Positions 1 through 8,092 of a stretch of DNA of 64,000 bases are shown one piece after another (position 1 is the stretch's first letter; every line of letters begins with the position of its first letter). The notes below the pieces were generated by a model. It was not told where the DNA came from, ran no database searches, and saw only the letters and a list, made by a program, of their open reading frames with translations. This DNA is from Marixanthomonas spongiae. GTDB lineage: Bacteria > Bacteroidota > Bacteroidia > Flavobacteriales > Flavobacteriaceae. The translations under genes and the position numbers were made by a program. The DNA lies in the NCBI RefSeq assembly GCF_003095375.1, contig NZ_QEHR01000003.1, positions 124,001 to 188,000 on the forward strand, written 5' to 3'.

Positions 1-9
1 AATCGTTAC

Positions 10-636
10 TTAGAACGAATACCCAACCGAAAGCTGGATAACATTGTTTTGGTTCTTAAAGTCATCAGACCCTTCACCATCATTAATATTTGAAAGACCT
101 AACGTGTAACGTGCTTGAAAAAACACACCCATTGGCAATCTATAGCCAACACCTGCGCCAATACCGAAATCCACTCCAGAAACAAAATCTGAGATGTCTT
201 CTTCCTCAGACTCACTTTGGCCTCCACCGGACACTTCATACTCGCCATTTGCCGAAACCAAGAATCCAACTTGAGGACCAGCTTCTATACTGAAGCCTTC
301 GGCAACATAGTATTTTGCAAGTATTGGAATATTTATATAATCCAACTTCATTTCAGCTTTTGCTGATATAGTCTCTCCTAAAAAATCTTCAGAATATTCT
401 TCTTTGGCTCCTTGCGAAGAGTATAACAATTCAGGTTGTACTGAAAATACTTCTGAGATAGGGATTTCAACCACCCCGCCAATATGAAAACTGGTACGGC
501 CATCAACATCATCGGTTTCATCGCCACCAATAGAAGCAAAGTTAACACCGGCTTTGGCGCCTAAACGCACTTCTTGGGCGAAGGAAAAGGTTGTTGCGAA
601 TACTGCAAAGGCAGCAAATAGTAATAATTTTTTCAT
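10..636 (-). CDS. Outer-membrane beta-barrel protein, paralog 1
   Basis: A 208-residue protein with a signal peptide (residues 1-20, ending SFAQ) followed by alternating hydrophobic/polar strands and a C-terminal SVGYSF, the terminal Phe typical of proteins inserted by the Bam machinery. It matches the porin-family outer-membrane beta-barrel (OMP_b-brl type) common in Flavobacteria. The start LGAKAGVNFAS and the later YSSQGA, LDYIN(I/V)P and AGPQ.GF motifs recur in the three genes that follow upstream. It is the most divergent member, with an acidic loop (SESEEEEDIS) near residue 142. Function is unknown; a structural or adhesion role in the outer membrane is inferred only from the fold. Confidence 0.85.
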   Translation of the reverse strand: MKKLLLFAAFAVFATTFSFAQEVRLGAKAGVNFASIGGDETDDVDGRTSFHIGGVVEIPISEVFSVQPELLYSSQGAKEEYSEDFLGETISAKAEMKLDYINIPILAKYYVAEGFSIEAGPQVGFLVSANGEYEVSGGGQSESEEEDISDFVSGVDFGIGAGVGYRLPMGVFFQARYTLGLSNINDGEGSDDFKNQNNVIQLSVGYSF

Positions 637-669
637 AATTTAAATATTAGATTTTGATTAATAATACCT

Positions 670-677
670 CAAAAATA
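670..677 (-). promoter_or_regulatory. Bacteroidetes -7 box upstream of OMP paralog 1
   Basis: Reads TATTTTTG on the minus strand, matching TAnnTTTG, about 33 bp before the start codon at 636. No clear -33 TTTG is visible at the usual distance, so this is a motif match only. Confidence 0.4.
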
Positions 678-710
678 GCAAAATAATTAACATTTAAGAC
701 GCCTTCCCAT

Positions 711-740
711 AAAAAAACAGGGCTTTTCGCCCTGTTTTTC
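711..740 (-). terminator. Intrinsic terminator after OMP paralog 2
   Basis: Perfect stem ACAGGGC/GCCCTGT with a 5-nt loop, flanked by A and T runs on both sides. It lies 24 bp after the stop of the gene at 764-1378 and separates it from paralog 1, so the paralogs appear to be transcribed individually. Confidence 0.8.
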
Positions 741-763
741 TTGCTCTTAATGGAAGTTTTACA

Positions 764-1378
764 TTAGAACGAATACCCTGCAGAAACGGCAAATACCGTG
801 TTTTTTGCATCTACCTCAACAGGAAGGTCTTCATTGTTAACAATATCGCTCAATCCGAAGTTGTAACGGGCGTTTAAAAACAACCCGTTGTTAAACCGGT
901 AACCGGCCCCAACGCCTACCGAAAAATCAACGTCGTTAAACATATCGCCGTCCAATTCGGTTTCGCCCGAGCCAAAATCATCGGGATCGCTATCGATTTC
1001 GTTTTTAACGTTAAAGCCTATTTGCGGCCCGGCTTCAGCATATAAGCCTTCCACTATATACACTTTTGCCATAACGGGCACGTTGATGTAGTCTAATTGT
1101 ACTTCGGTGTCATCGGCACCTTCCCGGCTTACCAAATCGAACCCTTGCCCTGAGTACAGTACCTCTGGCTGAATGGAAAAACGTTCGCTTAACGGGATTT
1201 CTGCCAATAGCCCTAAATGAAAGCTGGTTCTGCCTTCGGGATCGTCAAAAGCGTCAAACCCCTTACCTGAAAGCGATGAAAAGTTAACTCCACCTTTGGC
1301 GCCTAATCTTACTTCTTGTGCTTGTGTTGCTGTTATGCCAAAAACGGCCAGTACAGCAATAAAAAATACTTTTTTCAC
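764..1378 (-). CDS. Outer-membrane beta-barrel protein, paralog 2
   Basis: A 204-residue protein with a signal peptide (residues 1-20, ending ATQAQ), mature start EVRLGAKGGVNFSSL and C-terminal VSAGYSF. It has the same strand pattern and the same YSGQG, LDYINVP, AGPQIGF and ARYNFGLSD landmarks as its neighbours, so it belongs to the same outer-membrane beta-barrel family. It is closest to paralog 1 at the N-terminus (EVRLGAK). A TAGCTTTG motif on the minus strand at 1402-1409 fits a -7 box, and a strong terminator follows at 711-740, so this is probably a monocistronic unit. Cargo or ligand is unknown. Confidence 0.85.
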   Translation of the reverse strand: MKKVFFIAVLAVFGITATQAQEVRLGAKGGVNFSSLSGKGFDAFDDPEGRTSFHLGLLAEIPLSERFSIQPEVLYSGQGFDLVSREGADDTEVQLDYINVPVMAKVYIVEGLYAEAGPQIGFNVKNEIDSDPDDFGSGETELDGDMFNDVDFSVGVGAGYRFNNGLFLNARYNFGLSDIVNNEDLPVEVDAKNTVFAVSAGYSF

Positions 1379-1464
1379 AGTCTTTTATTTTAGGTTTTGG
1401 ACAAAGCTAAGCCTACGACTACGAAAAAAGTATTAATGGATTTATAAGCTTATATTAAAGGCTC

Positions 1465-2025
1465 TTAAAGGAAACTGTAACCTACTGACAGCGTGAAGAC
1501 ACTGTTTTTGCTTTTATTGAAATCGGCCCCGTTTTCTTCGGGCACATCGGTCAATCCAAAATTATAACGGCCTTCTAAACGCAGTCCCAACGGAATGTCC
1601 ACACCTACGCCCACGACGCCCGAAATATCAAAATCGTTGGTGCCAATATCGTTGATTACTTCGCCAATCACGGTTTGTGTATCGTCATTCACCAATACAC
1701 CAAATTGCGGGCCCGCTTGCAGGTTCAAATTATCGGTTAAGTAAATTTTGGCGACGATGGGCACGTTTACGTAATCCAGGTCGAAACTTCCCAGTTCAAA
1801 TTCGGCACCTTGCTGTGAATAGAGCAAATCTGCTTGGATGCCAAATTTATCGCCCAATTTACCGCCTACAAAAGCCCCTGCGACAAAGCCAGTGCGGTTA
1901 TCCAGACCACTTGCATCGGTCAAAGTTGCAAAGTTAACCCCTGCTTTAATTCCTAAATCAAGACCTTGCGCCTGTGTTGTTGTTATGGTTACCAGTGCCA
2001 TTACGGCAAAAATCAGTTTTTTCAT
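1465..2025 (-). CDS. Outer-membrane beta-barrel protein, paralog 3
   Basis: A 186-residue protein with a signal peptide (MKKLIFAVMALVTITTTQAQ) and the family landmarks LGIKAGVNFA, LLYSQQGAEF, DYVNVPIVAKIYL, GPQFGV and RYNFGL. It is nearly the twin of paralog 4 (2249-2803): both signal peptides are almost identical and both end GYSFL, with a Leu added after the usual terminal Phe. This indicates a recent tandem duplication. A well-spaced Bacteroidetes promoter lies upstream at 2090-2121, and the roughly 58-nt leader contains a CACGG/CCGTG hairpin. The function is unknown beyond an outer-membrane barrel. Confidence 0.85.
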   Translation of the reverse strand: MKKLIFAVMALVTITTTQAQGLDLGIKAGVNFATLTDASGLDNRTGFVAGAFVGGKLGDKFGIQADLLYSQQGAEFELGSFDLDYVNVPIVAKIYLTDNLNLQAGPQFGVLVNDDTQTVIGEVINDIGTNDFDISGVVGVGVDIPLGLRLEGRYNFGLTDVPEENGADFNKSKNSVFTLSVGYSFL

Positions 2026-2089
2026 AGTATTTGTTCTTTTTAATGTTAGATTATTATGGTGTCACGGCATGCCCGTGCTGTGTTTCTTT

Positions 2090-2121
2090 CAAAAATATAT
2101 CGTTTAATTTTAACTGGCAAA
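2090..2121 (-). promoter_or_regulatory. Bacteroidetes-type promoter for OMP paralog 3
   Basis: On the minus strand a -33 TTTG (2118-2121) is followed after 20 bp by a -7 TATTTTTG (2090-2097). This is close to the TTTG / TAnnTTTG consensus of Bacteroidetes primary sigma factors. Transcription would start near 2083, giving a leader with a short hairpin (CACGG, loop CATGC, CCGTG) around 2063-2077. Confidence 0.6.
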
Positions 2122-2248
2122 GAGAAGTTAGATAAGATATTGAAGCACGTAAATTTAAGTGATCATGTCCCTACGCTAATTTATCCGCCAATGGCTATCA
2201 TCCGTTCTTATTATAAAAAATGGTTTTTGTACCATTAGGTAAAGTTAA

Positions 2249-2803
2249 TTAAAGAAAGCTATATCCCAAAGAAATGGTAAACACCCTGTTTTTACCTACT
2301 TCAAAAGCGTCATCTTTCCCTAAGTCGTTAAATCCAAAATTATACCGGGCATCAACACGTATCCCCAAGGGAAAGTCATAACCGGCGCCAATAACACCAG
2401 AAACATCGGAATCTTCAAAATCCGGTAATTCTGAAAAATCAATTAGATCGAATTCCGTTTTTTTATCTACTACAAAACCAAATTGGGGACCAACTTGCAA
2501 ATTGAGCCCTTTCATTAAATATATTTTTGCGATGATAGGGACGTTTATATAATCAAAATCAAACTTCCCGGCATCAAACTCTGCTCCTTGTTGCGAATAG
2601 AGCAAATCTGCCTGTAACCCCAAGTTATCACTTAATTTAAACCCAACGAATGCCCCTGCGACAAAACCGGTTTTACTGTCAAAATCACTCACATCGCTTA
2701 CATTTGCAAAGTTCACACCAGCCTTTATACCCAAATCAATATTTTGCGCTTGCGTTGTTGTTATGGTTACCAATGCCAAAACGGCAAAAATCAGTTTTTT
2801 CAT
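2249..2803 (-). CDS. Outer-membrane beta-barrel protein, paralog 4
   Basis: A 184-residue protein with a signal peptide (MKKLIFAVLALVTITTTQAQ), then LGIKAGVNFANV, LLYSQQGAEFD, DYINVPIIAKIYL, GPQFGFVV and DARYNFGFND, ending LGYSFL. It is the closest relative of paralog 3 and completes a four-gene tandem array of the outer-membrane beta-barrel family. About 220 bp separate it from paralog 3, so it is probably its own transcript. The loop residues differ most between the copies (around residues 125-145), as expected for surface-exposed loops. No specific function can be assigned. Confidence 0.85.
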   Translation of the reverse strand: MKKLIFAVLALVTITTTQAQNIDLGIKAGVNFANVSDVSDFDSKTGFVAGAFVGFKLSDNLGLQADLLYSQQGAEFDAGKFDFDYINVPIIAKIYLMKGLNLQVGPQFGFVVDKKTEFDLIDFSELPDFEDSDVSGVIGAGYDFPLGIRVDARYNFGFNDLGKDDAFEVGKNRVFTISLGYSFL

Positions 2804-2906
2804 AATGTTTGTTAATTTTAAATGTTAGGTACTTAATATACGGTTAATAACGGACATTGCCATCCTTTTATTTTTTTGAACCCGCATTATTGCTTAATAT
2901 AGCAAT

Positions 2907-3803
2907 ATGAAATGGCAACAGGCAGTACAGGACTATCAGGATTACCTTCGCATTGAGCGTGGGCTCTCGGCCAATTCCATTAAAAATTATTCGTTGGACC
3001 TTAAAAAGTTGGTTAACTGGCTTTCTGTTATGGCCATCAACGAATCGCCTTTGAACATTTCCGAAGAAACCCTACAACAGTTTATTTACGAGATTGCAAA
3101 AACCATGCAGCCGCAATCGCAAAGCCGTATTATTTCTGGTCTGCGCGGTTTTTTCAATTATTTGGTTTTTGAAGAATACCGAAAAACAAATCCGCTAGAA
3201 CTTATGGAAAGCCCAAAAATTACCCGGAAACTGCCCGATACGCTTTCTACTAAAGAAATAGACTCCTTGATCAATGCTATTGATTTAAGCCATCCACAAG
3301 GCGAGCGCAACCGGGCCATACTGGAAACCCTGTATGCTTGTGGTTTGCGGGTTTCAGAACTGACCGGCCTGAAAATTTCGGACCTCTTTTTTGAAGAAGG
3401 ATTTATAAAAGTTTCGGGAAAAGGCGATAAAGAACGGTTTGTGCCCATTGGCGGCAATACCATAAAGTTCATCAATATTTATAAAAATGAGGTGCGCATC
3501 CATATTCCTGTGCAACCCAAGGCTAAGGATACGCTGTTTTTAAACCGAAGGGGAAACCCACTCACAAGAGCCATGATCTTTACCATCGTGAAGCAATTGG
3601 CCGAAAAAGCAGGCGTCCGAAAAAAAGTGAGTCCGCATACCTTTCGGCATTCGTTCGCCACCCATTTGTTGGAAAACGGGGCCGATTTACGTTCCATCCA
3701 ACAAATGCTGGGGCACGAAAGCATTACCACGACCGAAATTTACACGCACGTGGACACCACCCACCTTACCGAGGTGATCAACAAATTCCACCCCCGGAAA
3801 TAA
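2907..3803 (+). CDS. xerD: Site-specific tyrosine recombinase, XerC/XerD family
   Basis: A 298-residue recombinase with the full Xer layout: an N-terminal SAM-like core-binding domain (residues 1-90) and a C-terminal catalytic domain with Arg148 (GLRVSEL), Lys172 (SGKGDKER), His244 and Arg247 (HTFRHSFATH), His270 (LGHESI) and the nucleophile Tyr279 (IYTHV). The length equals that of chromosomal Xer proteins that resolve dimers at dif with FtsK, and an ftsK gene lies at 49.6 kb. No dif-like site, excisionase or mobile-element gene is adjacent, so a chromosome-dimer resolvase is preferred over an integrase. XerC versus XerD is not certain from sequence alone. Confidence 0.88.
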   Translation: MKWQQAVQDYQDYLRIERGLSANSIKNYSLDLKKLVNWLSVMAINESPLNISEETLQQFIYEIAKTMQPQSQSRIISGLRGFFNYLVFEEYRKTNPLELMESPKITRKLPDTLSTKEIDSLINAIDLSHPQGERNRAILETLYACGLRVSELTGLKISDLFFEEGFIKVSGKGDKERFVPIGGNTIKFINIYKNEVRIHIPVQPKAKDTLFLNRRGNPLTRAMIFTIVKQLAEKAGVRKKVSPHTFRHSFATHLLENGADLRSIQQMLGHESITTTEIYTHVDTTHLTEVINKFHPRK

Positions 3804-3907
3804 ATCCCGCAGTTGCAGTGCAACTGATTTTTCCCTTAAAAACCACAAGCACTTTTTATGCCCAACATTTTGAAGTTTCCACGGTATTAATGTTATTTTT
3901 GCACCCT

Positions 3908-5317
3908 ATGGCAAGACGCAATAAACGCAAAATATTTGAAGACCTTGAAGTAATCGACGCCGGGGCAAAAGGCAAGGCCGTCGCAAAAGCGCCCGACGGA
4001 CGGGTGGTATTTGTAAACAACGCTATTCCCGGTGATGTGGCGACCATTGAAACCTATAAAAAACGAAAGGCCTATTACGAAGGTAAGGCTGTGGCTTTCA
4101 CTACGTATTCCGATAAACGCGTTACACCTGTTTGCCAACATTTCGACACCTGTGGCGGGTGCAAATGGCAACACATGGGCTATGAGCATCAATTGTATTT
4201 TAAACAGAAAGAAGTGGTGAACAACCTGCAACGTTTAGGGAAAATTGAACTGCCCGAGGTCACGCCTATTTTAGGTTCAGAAGAAATTTATTTTTACCGA
4301 AATAAAATGGAATTCTCTTTCAGTGACAGCAAATGGCTTACGCAAGAACAGATTGACAGCGGCGAAGTAATTGAAAACCGAAACGCCCTTGGCTTTCACA
4401 AACCCGGAATGTGGGACAAAATCATCGATATTGAAAAATGCCACTTGCAACGCGATCCCAGCAATGCCATTCGAAATTTTGTAAAGGAAAAGGCCCAAGA
4501 ACTCAATTTGTCCTTTTTCAACCCACGGAAACAGGAAGGTTTTTTACGCACCTTAATGCTGCGAACCGCGACCACGGGCGATGTTATGGTGTTGATTCAG
4601 TTTTATTTTGAAGAAAAGGAAAACCGTGAAAAATTACTGGATGCCATTATAACCGAATTTCCCGAGATCACGTCGCTCCAGTATGTGATCAATTCCAAAG
4701 GAAACGATACCATCTACGATCAAGAGGTCATTTGTTACCACGGAAAAGACCACATAACCGAAACAATGGAAGGGCTGCAGTTTAAAATTAACGCTAAATC
4801 TTTCTACCAGACCAATTCCAAACAAGCCTACGAACTGTATAAAATAACCCGAAACTTTGCCAATTTAAAAGGAGACGAGTTAGTGTACGATCTCTATACC
4901 GGTACGGGGACCATTGCCCAATTTGTAGCCAAAAAGGCTGGAAAAGTGATTGGCGTGGAAGCCGTTCCCGAAGCCATAGAAGCTGCCAAACAAAACGCAC
5001 AATTAAACAGCATTGATAACGTTGAATTTTACGTGGGCGATATGAAAAAGGTTTTTAATGAAGACTTTGTCAATACCCACGGAACGCCCGATGTGGTCAT
5101 AACCGATCCACCGCGCGAAGGCATGCATACCGATGTGGTGATGCAGTTGTTAAAACTGTCGCCCGAGAAAATTGTCTATGTGAGTTGCAACAGCGCTACA
5201 CAAGCACGGGACCTGGCTTTATTAAACGAACGCTATAAAGTAACCCAAGTGCAACCGGTCGATATGTTTCCGCAGACGCATCACGTAGAAAATGTTGTAC
5301 TTTTGGAAAAACGATAA
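3908..5317 (+). CDS. rlmD: 23S rRNA (uracil-C5)-methyltransferase, RlmD/TrmA family
   Basis: 469 residues from the chosen ATG at 3908; the frame stays open 90 bp further upstream, but MARRNKRKIFEDL is the natural start of the family's TRAM domain (residues about 8-66). An Fe-S cluster motif follows (Cys76, Cys82, Cys85, and the Cys in EKCHLQ). The C-terminal SAM-dependent methyltransferase domain shows YDLYTGTGTIAQF, DPPREG and the catalytic Cys in YVSCNSATQARDL. These enzymes methylate U in 23S rRNA using SAM. The family also contains RlmCD and TrmA, so the exact target base is inferred. It follows the Xer gene after about 100 bp. Confidence 0.88.
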   Translation: MARRNKRKIFEDLEVIDAGAKGKAVAKAPDGRVVFVNNAIPGDVATIETYKKRKAYYEGKAVAFTTYSDKRVTPVCQHFDTCGGCKWQHMGYEHQLYFKQKEVVNNLQRLGKIELPEVTPILGSEEIYFYRNKMEFSFSDSKWLTQEQIDSGEVIENRNALGFHKPGMWDKIIDIEKCHLQRDPSNAIRNFVKEKAQELNLSFFNPRKQEGFLRTLMLRTATTGDVMVLIQFYFEEKENREKLLDAIITEFPEITSLQYVINSKGNDTIYDQEVICYHGKDHITETMEGLQFKINAKSFYQTNSKQAYELYKITRNFANLKGDELVYDLYTGTGTIAQFVAKKAGKVIGVEAVPEAIEAAKQNAQLNSIDNVEFYVGDMKKVFNEDFVNTHGTPDVVITDPPREGMHTDVVMQLLKLSPEKIVYVSCNSATQARDLALLNERYKVTQVQPVDMFPQTHHVENVVLLEKR

Positions 5318-5346
5318 CTTTCTTCGGAAAATTTCGAAAACCGACT

Positions 5347-5847
5347 ATGATAAAAAAATTCTGTATCGCTTTTTTGGTTTTAGTGGCTTGTAACGGTTGT
5401 ACCCGTGACGATATTTGTGCCGAAACCACACAGACCACTCCCCTGCTCATCATTACCTTTAAAAATGCGGCCATAACCACCGAAGCCAAACCCGCGAATG
5501 GATTGACCATTGAAACCACTTTGGAGAATAGCGTAACGGTGCTCGACAACCAAACTACCGACTCTATTGCAATTCCCTTAAATACTGGAGCCGATGTTAC
5601 CCGCTACCGTTTTACCATAAATACGGATAGCGTCCCCAATCCTCCAAACACAGACATTGTGGAATTTTCCTATGATCGGGAAGATATTTATGTAAACCGT
5701 GCCTGTTCTTATAAAACCATTTATAACAATTTAGACGCCACTTTTGAAGATGAGGGCACCGATAATTGGATTTTTCAAATTAATGTAAACGCTACCAACA
5801 ATACCGTAGAAAATGAAAACGACACGCACATTACTATTTTGCATTAG
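5347..5847 (+). CDS. DUF6452-family lipoprotein
   Basis: A 166-residue putative lipoprotein. The N-terminus is a short hydrophobic signal followed by a lipobox (LVAC, Cys15; a second Cys at 18), then RDDICAETTQTTPLLIITF, which matches my recollection of the DUF6452 family of Flavobacteria. The rest is a beta-rich domain with no catalytic motif. The next gene, of the DUF6048 family, starts 35 nt before this one ends; the two families are often neighbours, which suggests translational coupling and a shared envelope role. The function is not known. Confidence 0.75.
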   Translation: MIKKFCIAFLVLVACNGCTRDDICAETTQTTPLLIITFKNAAITTEAKPANGLTIETTLENSVTVLDNQTTDSIAIPLNTGADVTRYRFTINTDSVPNPPNTDIVEFSYDREDIYVNRACSYKTIYNNLDATFEDEGTDNWIFQINVNATNNTVENENDTHITILH

Positions 5848-6526
5848 TGTTTTTTGTGTGTCATTGGTAACGGTGGCACAAGAAGAAACTGAAAAAAACG
5901 AAGCTGTAATCGACTCCTCGGTCACCAACAACAAATATGGCATTCGGGTAGGGACCGATTTGTCAAAATTTGCCCGTACCGCTTTTGAAAAGGGTTATTC
6001 GGGGTTCGAGGTGATAGGCGATTTCCGCGTAAGCGATAAATTTTATGCAGCTGCAGAATTAGGCAATGAAAAAAAAGAACGGTTTGAGCCCAATTTAAAC
6101 TCCATAACCACCGGAAGCTACGCTAAACTGGGGTTCGATTACAATGCCTATAACAATTGGATAGGGATGGAAAACGCTATTTTCGCCGGATTGCGTTACG
6201 GGTTTTCCACTTTTAAACAAGAACTGCTGTCGTATCAAGTTTACACCACCAACCAAGCTTTTCCGCAGACATTTAAAGAAAGTCCAAGGGAATATAAAGG
6301 CTTGACGGGCCATTGGGTAGAATTGATCGTGGGCATAAAAACTGAAATTTTAAACAACCTGTATCTTTCTGTAAACCTACAGTTGAAACGAAAGTTGGGC
6401 GAAGACGAGCCGGACAACTTTGGAAACCTCTACATTCCAGGCTTTAACCGAACCTACGATTTTAGCGAATTTGGCGTGGGGTACGGTTACACCATTTCAT
6501 ACCTGATTCCTATTTTTAAGAAGTAG
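5813..6526 (+). CDS. DUF6048-family envelope protein, probable beta-barrel
   Basis: A 237-residue protein with a signal peptide (ending VTVAQ near residue 23). The mature part has repeated amphipathic strands (YGIRVGTDLSKF, GFEVIGDFRVS, FYAAAELGNE, YAKLGFDYN, IFAGLRYGFS) and ends in the membrane-strand-like GYGYTISYLIPIFKK. This fits a small outer-membrane barrel of the DUF6048 family. Its start lies inside the end of the DUF6452 lipoprotein gene (35-nt overlap), and no later start would keep the signal peptide. I infer an outer-membrane protein plus lipoprotein partner pair. Confidence 0.75.
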   Translation: MKTTRTLLFCISVFCVSLVTVAQEETEKNEAVIDSSVTNNKYGIRVGTDLSKFARTAFEKGYSGFEVIGDFRVSDKFYAAAELGNEKKERFEPNLNSITTGSYAKLGFDYNAYNNWIGMENAIFAGLRYGFSTFKQELLSYQVYTTNQAFPQTFKESPREYKGLTGHWVELIVGIKTEILNNLYLSVNLQLKRKLGEDEPDNFGNLYIPGFNRTYDFSEFGVGYGYTISYLIPIFKK

Positions 6527-6578
6527 CGCACCAAAAATCCAGCATTGTTCAAAAAATCGTTTTAACGTCAAAGAAACG

Positions 6579-7382
6579 TTAATAGCGCCAACGTCTCTCT
6601 TCATTGAGTTCCTCTTCTTTTTCTATTTCTTTTTCAGGAATTACTTTTAAAAAGGAAGGATGTTGCTCAATGGCGTATTCCAGTTTTTCTACGATTTCCT
6701 GAACGCTTTCGTTTTCATAATCGATATCCAACGGTTTTTTGATTTCCATGGACTGTAAGATGCCACGTTTTTTTATACGGATTCCTTTTTTATCAAACGA
6801 TCGCCTAAAACCATCGATCACGATAGGAACAACAATGGGTTTATTCTTTTTAATAATATGTGCCGTCCCGCGGCGTATGGGTTTCCAAGGTTTTGTGGTT
6901 CCCTGTGGAAATGTTATCACCCAACCATCATCCAAAGCTTTGGTAATATTGCTTACATCGCTCATTTTTACTTGGCGGTTCACTTCTTCGCCTTTAGCCC
7001 GCCACGTACGCTCAATGCTTACCGAACCTGCATAAGCCAAAATTTTAGGCAGCAGTCCGGATTTCATGGTTTCTTTGGCGGCTACAAAATAGATGTTCAG
7101 TTTTGGGTTCCAGAGGTAGCCTATATTTTTAATGGTATCCACGCGCCCACTTAAACTTGCGTTGAACACATGGAACATCGCCACGACATCGGCAAAATAC
7201 GTTTGGTGGTTTGACACAAACAGCACATTGGTATCGGGCAGTTCTTTAATTATTTCACTTCCCTCAATCTGTAATTTGTTGAACCCCTTAAAACGCCTGT
7301 GGGTCATGGCCCCCATAATACGAATTAGCCATTTTTTTAAAAACAATATATGTCCGAAAGGATTTTTTTTAAAAAGCCCCAT
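6579..7382 (-). CDS. 1-acyl-sn-glycerol-3-phosphate acyltransferase family protein (PlsC-like)
   Basis: A 267-residue membrane-associated protein of the PlsC/LPLAT superfamily, which acylates lysophosphatidate in phospholipid synthesis. The acceptor motif region reads SNHQTYFADV and the second block FPQGTTKPW. Both differ from textbook PlsC: the His-Asp pair has five rather than four residues between it, and the FPEGTR block has Gln for Glu and Thr for Arg. The remaining context (GSVSIERTW, KPIVVPIVIDGFRR) still fits the family. It may be a divergent Bacteroidetes acyltransferase with another substrate, for example an aminolipid or glycolipid. It converges on the DUF6048 gene. Confidence 0.78.
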   Translation of the reverse strand: MGLFKKNPFGHILFLKKWLIRIMGAMTHRRFKGFNKLQIEGSEIIKELPDTNVLFVSNHQTYFADVVAMFHVFNASLSGRVDTIKNIGYLWNPKLNIYFVAAKETMKSGLLPKILAYAGSVSIERTWRAKGEEVNRQVKMSDVSNITKALDDGWVITFPQGTTKPWKPIRRGTAHIIKKNKPIVVPIVIDGFRRSFDKKGIRIKKRGILQSMEIKKPLDIDYENESVQEIVEKLEYAIEQHPSFLKVIPEKEIEKEEELNEERRWRY

Positions 7383-7428
7383 AAAATGAATCTCCTGTTT
7401 TTTATGCCCTGAAAAAAGAGCGGAAATG

Positions 7429-7436
7429 CAAAGATA
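7429..7436 (-). promoter_or_regulatory. -7 box upstream of the PlsC-like gene
   Basis: TATCTTTG on the minus strand, 47 bp before the start at 7382, matching TAnnTTTG. It lies just past the stop codon of the upstream Nudix gene. No convincing -33 element was seen. Confidence 0.4.
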
Positions 7437-7450
7437 CTAAAATTAGCGGC

Positions 7451-8092
7451 TCATAAGGTTTGTTTTAGCAGTTCGCGTACTTCGCTCAACATCATTGCCG
7501 TAGCGCCCCAAACCACGTGATTGTTCAGCAAAAATGCGGGTACGTCAATATTGGTAGCGTACGAGGTGGTGATTTTTTTGGTCACCAAGGTTGTGTCGTC
7601 CATAAACAAAGATAAAGGCACTTCTACCAAGGCTTCCACCTCGTCATCTTGTTTTACAAAGTGCGGCGTGGTGTGGGTCATGCCCAAAAATGGCTGCACA
7701 AAAAAATTACTGGGCGGGATGTAGATTTCGGTCAGTTGTTTTAAAACTGAAACAACTTTCCGCGACACCCCAACCTCTTCTTCTGTTTCCCTTAATGCGG
7801 TTTCTTTGAGCGACCGGTCCTCTGGTTCCAGTTTGCCGCCCGGAAAGCCTATCTGGGCAGAATGCACGCCTTTATAGGTTTTCCGCAGGATAAGGATTAA
7901 ATGGGTTTCATTGGTTTCAGAAGGATAGAATAATGCCATAACCCCTGCTTTTCGGGCGTTTTGTTTTAACCGGGCTTGTTCTTTCAGTTCTTTTAAGCGT
8001 GCTATAGGTGCCATTTTAAACTGGATTGCCTCGCCGGGAAGCTCCATTTTTTTTACCTTTACAATCCTTTTTTCAAATTCTGAAAAATCCAT
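7451..8092 (-). CDS. CoA pyrophosphatase-type Nudix hydrolase
   Basis: A 213-residue Nudix protein. The Nudix box runs from GGKLEPED to ALRETEEEVGV, with the insertion typical of the YeaB/NudL coenzyme A pyrophosphatase subfamily, and the preceding RKTYKGVHSAQIGFPGG matches the NuCoA signature. Such enzymes cleave CoA and its derivatives to 3',5'-ADP and 4'-phosphopantetheine. The start codon at 8090-8092 overlaps, on the opposite strand, the ATG of the cyclophilin gene, so the two 5' ends share bases and each promoter must lie inside the other gene. Family assignment is firm, while substrate is inferred. Confidence 0.85.
   Translation of the reverse strand: MDFSEFEKRIVKVKKMELPGEAIQFKMAPIARLKELKEQARLKQNARKAGVMALFYPSETNETHLILILRKTYKGVHSAQIGFPGGKLEPEDRSLKETALRETEEEVGVSRKVVSVLKQLTEIYIPPSNFFVQPFLGMTHTTPHFVKQDDEVEALVEVPLSLFMDDTTLVTKKITTSYATNIDVPAFLLNNHVVWGATAMMLSEVRELLKQTL

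Noticed and set aside
2056-2238. Plus-strand ORF between OMP paralogs 3 and 4
   Set aside because: Lies on the promoter and leader of paralog 3, with no family similarity.
2907-3803. Xer gene as integrase of a mobile element
   Set aside because: Length and motifs fit chromosomal Xer, with no excisionase, attachment repeats or cargo genes around it.
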